From positions 122,001-186,000 of the forward strand of contig JAPPUL010000095.1 in NCBI GenBank assembly GCA_026874595.1: a DNA stretch of 64,000 nucleotides, in the 5' to 3' direction. Below the pieces are notes generated by a model, which had not been told where the DNA came from, ran no database searches, and saw only the letters and a list, made by a program, of their open reading frames with translations. Source of the stretch: Sipunculus nudus (Eukaryota > Annelida > Sipuncula > Golfingiida > Sipunculidae). Position 1 is the first letter of the stretch. Each line of letters opens with the position of its first letter. Both the position numbers and the translations under genes were made by a program. This document shows positions 57,759 through 64,000 of the stretch, piece after piece.

Positions 57759-57839
57759 GCGAGAGGTGGGACTTGAACCCACACACCGTTAAGCACAAGA
57801 TTCTAAGTCTTGCGTGTCTACCAATTCCACCACTCTCGC
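57759..57839 (-). tRNA. tRNA-Leu (anticodon UAG)
   Basis: GCGAGAG...CTCTCGC acceptor, anticodon loop CTTAGAA with TAG, a short variable arm (TGCTTAACGGTGT region), T-loop GTTCAAGTC; 81 bases. CCA is not encoded. It lies just before the point where gene orientation switches. Confidence 0.92.
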
Positions 57840-58024
57840 TTCTTTTTCATAAACAAGATAAAGAAAGATTTATAATAATAACTAATACTATATAAAACTT
57901 TATATAAAAAAACTATACTTTTTTCAAATAGTTTGCAAATAGTATAGTAATACCTTATTAGTTTTAAATAAACCGTTAGCTAAATTTAAGTAAATTGCTT
58001 TATAGAACTTTAGAGGAGTTTTGA
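57840..58024. other. Orientation-switch gap
   Basis: 185 AT-rich bases between the last minus-strand tRNA and the first plus-strand gene. It includes a repeated CAAATAG (near 57928-57945). No DnaA boxes were found. A GAGGAG Shine-Dalgarno lies at 58013-58018 for the lipoprotein. Confidence 0.45.
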
Positions 58025-58466
58025 ATGAAAAAGACAAGATTATTCCACCGTTATCCTAATATTGCAAAGCCTCTATTTCCTAAGCTGCAAGCAAGATGGT
58101 ATGGGAGGAGTGGGCAGATGTGAGACTAGAATAGGGCAAAATAACGACGGCGTTACCCCGGGCACTCTGATTGGTTGCGCTGAATACACTACAAATGCAG
58201 CATGTGATAATTATAAGTCTGAGGTGATACAAAATGCTAGAAGACAAGGAGCATCATATGCAGAAATGGACAAATATTTTAAGATAAACTTTAGGGCAAA
58301 TTCCAGTTGTTCAAAAACAAATCTCTTGGCATCATGTAGAACAATTTATTCAAATGCAACAGCTTATTTATATAAAGTCTCTACTAGTGATAGTGAAAAT
58401 GACAAAGCCATTGATGAATTTTTTAAAGGGTGCCCAAGCGGTAGTATTAAAAAAACACACTACTAA
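58025..58466 (+). pseudogene. Putative lipoprotein, frameshift in the signal peptide
   Basis: From the ATG at 58025 (GAGGAG 7 bases upstream) the frame ends after 32 codons. If one C of the CC at about 58046-58047 is removed the frame becomes a classic lipoprotein signal: MKKTRLFTVILILQSLYFLSC followed by KQDG, with lipobox FLSC, and runs on to the stop at 58466. As drawn, the downstream frame could start from a TTG at 58062 but would lose most of the signal. The mature part has six or more Cys (GCAEYTTNAACDNY), suggesting disulfides. No family recognised. Confidence 0.7.
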
Positions 58467-58497
58467 ACTCTAAAGACGAACTAAAACATTCGTTCAA

Positions 58498-58526
58498 TTG
58501 CCTTAGCATACTTTCTTTAGTATACT
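58498..58526 (+). promoter_or_regulatory. Sigma-70-like promoter for the C45 hydrolase gene
   Basis: TTGCCT at 58498-58503 and TATACT at 58521-58526, 17 bases apart, a near-ideal pair. Transcription would begin near 58533, inside the first codons of the longer reading frame, which favours the start at 58566. Confidence 0.5.
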
Positions 58527-58565
58527 AAAATGAACATCTTTAAGAAGGGTTTAAAGTACTATACT

Positions 58566-59756
58566 ATGAAAAAAAAGGTTATATGGATAGGTGTTTTCAC
58601 TGTCCTTCTTATAGGGATAACTTACGTTTTAGTAGATTCTGACACTAAACAATCTACTAAGCCCAAGTATCCATTTCTTGAGAATAGCTATAATGACTCT
58701 TATCTTGAATTTAAACAAGGTTTGCCTATAGTACATTTGTATGGTAATGCAAAAGAAAAGGGTAAGGCTTTAGGCTACCTAGCAGGCAAGCAAATTAAAG
58801 TACTTATTGACAACTATGTATATAAGCTATTTCCGAAGGCAAGCGATAAGTATAAAGAAGCAATTAAAAAGGCATATGCAATGGAGAGCTATATACCAAA
58901 GCGTTACCTTGATGAGATGCATGGTATAAGTGAAACTACAAACATATCTTATGACGATATACTTTTAGCAAATACTTTTTTGGAGATGCGCCAATATATG
59001 TTTTGTAGTACTTTTGTGGTTAAAAAAGATAACTCAGAAAAGAATACATTAATGCTTGGGCGTAACCTTGACTTTCATCCTTTAGGGGTGCTTGATCAGT
59101 ATGACCTAATTGTTGTATATCATTCAGATAGTGTTAATGATATTATATCAATAGGTTGGCCTGGTCTTATTGGTGTAGTTTCTGCTATGAATGAATATGG
59201 CTTAACTGCTAGTATGCTTGTTAGTGCTACTGGTAAAAAGAACTATAAACCATATATACCAAGTACTATAGCTTTTAGACAGCTTTTAGAAAGCCAGAAA
59301 ACTGTTAATGGTAGCATTGACTTTTTTAAGAAAACTATTCATATTGCTTCGGCAAACAATCTTACCGTTGCTGATGCTAATGACAATGCATTAATATTTG
59401 AATTATCCCCTATTAGAAAACCGAATATAAGAAGGTTTACAGAGTATAATTTATTTGCTACTAACTATTTTATAGAAGAGGAAGGTAAGTTCTCTTCTTC
59501 TGATAAAGGTTATAGATATAATATTATGAGTTTGCTAAGCAGTTATTATAATACTTTTAATAGTAAGGTTAGTTTATCTGCTATTAAAACAACCTTAAGG
59601 CTAGTTGCTCTTGGAGATCAAAACGTACAAGCAATGATTTTTTTACCTGAAAAGAAGATAGTTTACCTATCAGCTGATATTATACCTGCGGCTGCTGGAG
59701 AGTATAAAGAACTTAAATTAGACAGCTTATTTAATAAAAAGAAAGTGGCTGAATAA
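58566..59756 (+). CDS. C45-type acyltransferase/hydrolase (isopenicillin N acyltransferase-like), anchored
   Basis: About 396 residues. An N-terminal hydrophobic segment (VIWIGVFTVLLIGITYVLV) anchors or exports the protein. The catalytic Cys is in MRQYMFCSTFVVKK (Cys147 from this start), the place where C45 enzymes cleave themselves to expose an N-terminal Cys, followed by LMLGRNLDFHPLG and, further on, LTVADANDNALIFELSP. The substrate is unknown. A start at 58530 is possible, but the promoter at 58498-58526 makes 58566 more likely, although its Shine-Dalgarno is far. Confidence 0.72.
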   Translation: MKKKVIWIGVFTVLLIGITYVLVDSDTKQSTKPKYPFLENSYNDSYLEFKQGLPIVHLYGNAKEKGKALGYLAGKQIKVLIDNYVYKLFPKASDKYKEAIKKAYAMESYIPKRYLDEMHGISETTNISYDDILLANTFLEMRQYMFCSTFVVKKDNSEKNTLMLGRNLDFHPLGVLDQYDLIVVYHSDSVNDIISIGWPGLIGVVSAMNEYGLTASMLVSATGKKNYKPYIPSTIAFRQLLESQKTVNGSIDFFKKTIHIASANNLTVADANDNALIFELSPIRKPNIRRFTEYNLFATNYFIEEEGKFSSSDKGYRYNIMSLLSSYYNTFNSKVSLSAIKTTLRLVALGDQNVQAMIFLPEKKIVYLSADIIPAAAGEYKELKLDSLFNKKKVAE

Positions 59757-60034
59757 GTAGATGGATAAGTAGATGAATAAGAAGAGTAGATAATAAAGCT
59801 ATTAAATAAAGCTATTTATGCTTTTTGTTCACCAAAACGATAATATAATACTTAAGTTACGCTCATACTACAATATACCGTAGTTCTTTTTATGTAACAA
59901 ACTCCTTCATACCTCCTTTATTATGCAAGATGATAATACTAAAGCACTATTATATAGCCCGTATTGACCTTTATAAGTAGTTTAGTTACTATATTAATTA
60001 AAAGTATTAATAAATATAAAACAAGGAAAAAACT
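59757..60034. other. Gap between the C45 gene and the DinB gene
   Basis: 278 bases. The first 60 have short repeats (ATAAGTAGATG twice; AATAAAGCTATT twice), and the last part has the promoter described separately. No gene seen. Confidence 0.5.
59964..59992 (+). promoter_or_regulatory. Sigma-70-like promoter for the DinB gene
   Basis: TTGACC at 59964-59969 and TACTAT at 59987-59992, spacer 17. The -35 is near-consensus. AAGGA at 60023-60027 lies before the ATG at 60035. Confidence 0.55.
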
Positions 60035-60505
60035 ATGAGACAATCAGATATTCAAATCCTACTAAAAAACCTTGGTAACCATCTAGAAGAACTAAAAACT
60101 ATATTTAATAATACTCCCGAAAACAAGTTATGCCATAAGATAGATGAAAATATATGGTCTGCTAAAGAAATTTTAGGACATCTTTTTGATATAGAAGTTG
60201 TCTATACATATAGATTAAACAAAATAGTAGAATCTGATACCAGCCCGTCATTTGATATGATAAAACCAAGTGTCTGGGTAAATAGCCATAATTATAACTC
60301 ATGGGAAAGCTCATTATTAATAGATGGATTAATAACTATGAGACGTAACTTAATATATTGGCTTGGTAAAATTGATAACAAAGCCTGGACAAAAGAAAGT
60401 ATACATAACATCAGAGGTAATGAATCCTTTAGAGCAGTCGTAGAACACCATATTAAACATAATGAAAGTCACTTTAACCAAATAAAAAAAAGATTAAGTA
60501 TATAA
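60035..60505 (+). CDS. DinB-like (DinB_2) four-helix protein
   Basis: 156 residues. The pattern WSAKEILGHLFDIEVVYTYR near residue 40 and the C-terminal EHHIKHNESHFNQI, with His residues at the typical metal-binding positions, resemble the DinB/YfiT-like putative metalloproteins (bacillithiol or thiol S-transferase fold). Function unknown. Good promoter and Shine-Dalgarno upstream. It is 71 bases before the glutamate dehydrogenase gene. Confidence 0.75.
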   Translation: MRQSDIQILLKNLGNHLEELKTIFNNTPENKLCHKIDENIWSAKEILGHLFDIEVVYTYRLNKIVESDTSPSFDMIKPSVWVNSHNYNSWESSLLIDGLITMRRNLIYWLGKIDNKAWTKESIHNIRGNESFRAVVEHHIKHNESHFNQIKKRLSI

Positions 60506-60576
60506 ATGAACCTCGCTACAACTCTACTAATAAAAAAACTTATACTTACAAAATAGTGTCATTTGTTGGAAAATAT

Positions 60577-63500
60577 ATGCAAAGTAATATTCTAGAAGAA
60601 CAAATCTTTAAATATATAAAGAAGAATGACCCCTTATATAATAAGAACTTTATTCTTTTTGTAAAAATCTTTCTAGAAGACCAAGAGCCTAATATTAGCA
60701 TAAATAAAGACCTAATCCATATGCTAACCAATAGCTATAACTACCTAAATATAAATAAAATACCTAAACTTCGTGTTCTTAACTTACCTACTGATAACCT
60801 AATGAAAAACTCTACAATAATACAAAGCCTTTCTGAAGATATCAGGTTCCTACTAGATAGCATTATAGAGTATATTAATGAAAAGAGATATAAAACTAAA
60901 ATTATTGTTAATCCTATTTTTTCTCCCATAAGAGATGCGGATGGTAAGCTTAAAATACTTGAAGTAGCAAAAGAAAGTAAACGACAAGAATCCTTTATTC
61001 ATATAGAAATAGATAAAGTAGATAATAAGAAAGCTAAAAAAATAGAAGAAGATTTAAGGACAATAGCCTTAGCAGTAAAATCAGCAACTAAAGATTACCA
61101 ATATACTACATCAATGCTAAAGAAACTTATTATACACTTTAAAGAAGGTTATCTAACTCCTTTTAAAGATAATGGTCTGCCTATTTATGAGTCTATTCAC
61201 TTCTTAGAATGGCTTTTAGATAATAATTTTATCTTTTTAGGATATAGATGCTATGACTTCTTAGAAAAAAACAAAAAGTTATACATACAGGTTAATAAAG
61301 ATAGTGCCAAAGGTATATTAAGTGATTATAAAGACTCTGCATGTTATAATCCTATTGCTGTTGAAGATATGCCCAATATAAAAAAAGACCAAATTATGCT
61401 GTCAATCCCTCTTTTGCTGGAAAAAAGCCCAGATAAAAGCATAGTCCATCGACGCAACTATATGGACTTTTTAGAGATCCGTGAATTTAGTAAAAACAAA
61501 ACACCACTAAAATATCACAGATTCTTAGGACTATACACAAGGCAAGCTCTCTTTAGTCAATCTAAAGATATACCCATCCTAAAAGCTAAACTAGAACTAT
61601 TACTTGAAAATAACAAAATAATCAAAGATTCTGCAATGTATAAAGAAGTCATAACAGTCTTTAATAGCCTGCCAAAAGAAGAGCTTTTCTTCAGCTCTAT
61701 AAAAGAACTCCACGGCCTTATACAACTAATAGTAAGCGCATATAGAAAACAAACCATTAAACTATATTCAAGAAAAAGTATACTCGGCTCATCACTCTCC
61801 GTTATAGTAGCCCTTCCTGAAAAATACTTTAGCTCTAATAACTTAAGCACCGTGTCTAATTATCTTAAATCATTTTTTAATGCCAAGTCCATACAATATT
61901 ATCATACTAGAAGCCATCCAGGATTCTGGCAAATACATTACCTACTTAGCCTATTAGAATTAGAAGCAAGAAAGTTTAACAAAGAAGCTCTAGAACAAGA
62001 AATTATATGCCTTGTAAAAGGCTGGCAAGATAAATTAATAGATATTATTGAAAAAAGCTATCCCCATAACATCGAAGACTATTATAATAAATATATATCA
62101 TACTTCCCCAAAGAATATCAATCTATCTATAGCCCCAATACCGCACTGGATGATATCTATTACCTAGAAGAATACTACAAAACAAATCAAAACCAATATA
62201 ATATAATAACTCCAAATAAAAATACCAATAAACAGTATAGTACTATAAGAATATACTCCAGTAAGAAAATTAGCTTAACAGTAATGACGCCAATTCTAGA
62301 TAACTTTGGCTTAAATGTAATAGATGAACTGTCATACCACTTAAGCTCTAGTAGACAAGACGTATATATTCACAGCTTTAGCGTAACAGAGTCTAATGGA
62401 ACTATAGTAGATTCAAGAATAAGTGATACCGTCTTAAAAGAAGCACTAATAAAAGTAATGGATAATAACCTCGAAAACGGTATCCTAAACACCCTAATAA
62501 CCAAAACAGGACTAGATTATAAACAAATAAACCTAATTAGAACATACTATAACTATTACTTTCAGCTAGAAAGAGTATTTACACGTAAAACTGTAGCCCA
62601 AGCTATATTAAAATATGCTGACATGATAAAAAACATGTTTAGCTTCTTTGACCTTAAATTTAATCCAAAGCATAAGTCAGGTAAAACGAATGTGCTTAAA
62701 GACATACAAGAGCAAATACTTGAAGAATTAAAAAAAGTTACAGATATAAACGAAGACCGAATATTAAAGTCCTTCTACAACATAATAGACTCTACATTAA
62801 GAACTAACTACTACTCAAAAGACATAACAAAAGATTTCATAATATCTATAAAAATCGATAGCCAAAAAGTACATAATATGCCCTCCCCAAAACCAATGTA
62901 TGAAATATTTGTATACAGCAACGTAATGGAAGGTATACACTTACGTGGTGGTAAAGTTGCCCGTGGTGGGATACGCTGGAGTGATCGTAATGATGATTAT
63001 CGTACAGAAATACTTGCATTAATGAAAACTCAAATGATCAAAAATTCTGTTATAGTACCAGTTGGCTCTAAAGGGGGCTTCGTTATTAAAAGTACTAAAG
63101 ACAATAAAGATCAAACCTTTATAAAAGAACAGTATAAGCGATTCATATCCGCTATACTGGATATAACAGATAACATAATAAATAATAAGATTGTTCATCC
63201 TAAAAAAGTTATATGCTATGATGAAGAAGATCCATATTTAGTTGTTGCAGCAGATAAGGGTACCGCTTCTTTATCCGATGCAGCTAATGAGGTCTCTTAT
63301 AAATATAAGTATTGGCTTGGAGACGCCTTTGCAAGTGGCGGTTCTTATGGATATGACCATAAGAAAGAAGGTATTACCGCTAAAGGAGCATGGGAATGCG
63401 TTAGACAACACTTTAGAGAGATGAATAATAAGGACATCCAAGAAGAAGAATTTAGTGTTGTGGGTATTGGTGATATGTCGGGAGACGTCTTTGGTAACGG

Positions 63501-64000
63501 CATGTTACTGTCTAAACAAATATTACTAAAAGCAGCATTTAACCATACCCATATATTTATTGACCCAAACCCTAATTCTAAAGAGTCATATAACGAACGA
63601 AAACGACTGTTTAACTTAGGAAAATCCTCATGGCTAGACTACAATACCAGTATAATATCAAAAGGTGGCGGTGTCTTTAAACGCAATGAAAAAGCTATAT
63701 CCATAACTAAAGAAATTAAAACACTTTTAGGTACTAATAAAAACGAGCTTAGTAGTGAGCAGTTAATTAAACTAATATTAAAAATGGATGTTGAACTATT
63801 ATGGAATGGCGGTATAGGAACTTATGTTAAAGCCTCAACCGAAACTAATGAACAGGTCGGTGATAAAACTAATGACCCCCTTAGAATTAATGCTTTGCAG
63901 CTAAGAGTAAAAGTAGTAGGTGAAGGAGGTAACCTGGGATTTACACAACGAGCACGAGTTGAGTATGCCCTCAATGGAGGCAGAATTAATACTGATGCCA
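60577..64000 (+). CDS. gdhB: Large NAD-specific glutamate dehydrogenase, 3' end outside the window
   Basis: This 1,141-codon open frame has no stop and runs off the right edge; the family is about 1,600 residues. The long N-terminal part is divergent, and the catalytic part has HLRGGKVARGGIRWSDRNDD, VPVGSKGGFVI, VAAADKGTASLSDAANEV and VVGIGDMSGDVFGNGML, all diagnostic of the large NAD-GDH family (oxidative deamination of glutamate). The start at 60577 has GGA 6 bases before; a GTG at 60556 is also in frame. I checked the frame at several points from 61201 to 63961 and it holds. Codons often end in A or C. Confidence 0.93.
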   Translation, partial: MQSNILEEQIFKYIKKNDPLYNKNFILFVKIFLEDQEPNISINKDLIHMLTNSYNYLNINKIPKLRVLNLPTDNLMKNSTIIQSLSEDIRFLLDSIIEYINEKRYKTKIIVNPIFSPIRDADGKLKILEVAKESKRQESFIHIEIDKVDNKKAKKIEEDLRTIALAVKSATKDYQYTTSMLKKLIIHFKEGYLTPFKDNGLPIYESIHFLEWLLDNNFIFLGYRCYDFLEKNKKLYIQVNKDSAKGILSDYKDSACYNPIAVEDMPNIKKDQIMLSIPLLLEKSPDKSIVHRRNYMDFLEIREFSKNKTPLKYHRFLGLYTRQALFSQSKDIPILKAKLELLLENNKIIKDSAMYKEVITVFNSLPKEELFFSSIKELHGLIQLIVSAYRKQTIKLYSRKSILGSSLSVIVALPEKYFSSNNLSTVSNYLKSFFNAKSIQYYHTRSHPGFWQIHYLLSLLELEARKFNKEALEQEIICLVKGWQDKLIDIIEKSYPHNIEDYYNKYISYFPKEYQSIYSPNTALDDIYYLEEYYKTNQNQYNIITPNKNTNKQYSTIRIYSSKKISLTVMTPILDNFGLNVIDELSYHLSSSRQDVYIHSFSVTESNGTIVDSRISDTVLKEALIKVMDNNLENGILNTLITKTGLDYKQINLIRTYYNYYFQLERVFTRKTVAQAILKYADMIKNMFSFFDLKFNPKHKSGKTNVLKDIQEQILEELKKVTDINEDRILKSFYNIIDSTLRTNYYSKDITKDFIISIKIDSQKVHNMPSPKPMYEIFVYSNVMEGIHLRGGKVARGGIRWSDRNDDYRTEILALMKTQMIKNSVIVPVGSKGGFVIKSTKDNKDQTFIKEQYKRFISAILDITDNIINNKIVHPKKVICYDEEDPYLVVAADKGTASLSDAANEVSYKYKYWLGDAFASGGSYGYDHKKEGITAKGAWECVRQHFREMNNKDIQEEEFSVVGIGDMSGDVFGNGMLLSKQILLKAAFNHTHIFIDPNPNSKESYNERKRLFNLGKSSWLDYNTSIISKGGGVFKRNEKAISITKEIKTLLGTNKNELSSEQLIKLILKMDVELLWNGGIGTYVKASTETNEQVGDKTNDPLRINALQLRVKVVGEGGNLGFTQRARVEYALNGGRINTDA

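Noticed and set aside
57840-58024. oriC in the orientation-switch gap
   Set aside because: No DnaA-box cluster was found; only the strand flip suggests it, so it is kept as a hypothesis in the findings and not as a feature.
58062-58466. Independent gene starting at TTG 58062
   Set aside because: The upstream ATG with GAGGAG and the restored signal peptide fit better; a TTG start would cut the signal peptide in half.

Overview
The window is AT-rich and looks like part of a spirochaete chromosome. The main evidence is one right-to-left flagellar superoperon in the order found in Borrelia and Treponema: flgB-flgC-fliE-fliF-(no fliG)-fliH-fliI-fliJ-small gene-flbB-fliK-flgD-flgE-flbD-motA-motB-fliL-fliM-fliY-fliO/Z-fliP-fliQ-fliR-flhB-flhA-flhF-flhG-x-fliA-fapA-like-DUF6115-like. 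The FlhB N-terminus has a spirochaete look, and no cheY sits between fliY and fliO as it usually does in Clostridia. A species cannot be named from this window alone.

Layout: 1-1136, a decayed malQ running off the left edge. 1236-2406 (+), hemW with one frameshift. 2398-3000, tsaC. 3014-32439, the flagellar block. 32759-45910, mostly minus-strand housekeeping genes: dedA, an M20 peptidase, rseP, dxr, a HEAT-repeat protein, a YwqK-like pair, guaA, guaB3 and pyrG. 46197-48107, a plus-strand mqnD-hisC pair. 48164-57610, minus strand: nucleotide-sugar dehydratase, mnmE, jag, yidC, yidD, rnpA, rpmH, two tRNAs, an ArgA-like GNAT protein and tig. Then tRNA-Gly and tRNA-Leu. From 58025 everything is on the plus strand: a lipoprotein, a C45-type hydrolase, a DinB-like protein and the first 1,141 codons of a giant NAD-dependent glutamate dehydrogenase running off the right edge.

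How the genes fit together: the flagellar block encodes rod, MS-ring, export apparatus, hook, stator, switch and sigma-28, so it is nearly a full motility cassette. Several independent signs suggest that motility is altered or being lost, unless the sequence contains errors. flhA, flhF and flhG are each broken by single-base indels in otherwise full-length genes. fliG is absent from its usual slot although FliF keeps a FliG-binding-type tail. The hook protein has no cysteine, so it cannot form the spirochaetal lysinoalanine cross-link at the usual position. FliM has Gly for Asp in its CheY-binding motif. hemW and malQ are also frameshifted.

Two genome-wide traits stand out. First, there is a strong strand bias: minus-strand genes are purine-rich and their proteins rich in G/E/K/V, while hemW and mqnD-hisC on the plus strand have pyrimidine-ending codons and proteins rich in N/I/S/T. 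Gene orientation flips near 57.85 kb, next to the rpmH-rnpA-yidC group. Second, short tandem duplications of 9-15 bp recur between genes, often copying a stop or start codon. One of them, after rseP, is a run of seven C-tracts whose complement looks like a strong G-quadruplex.
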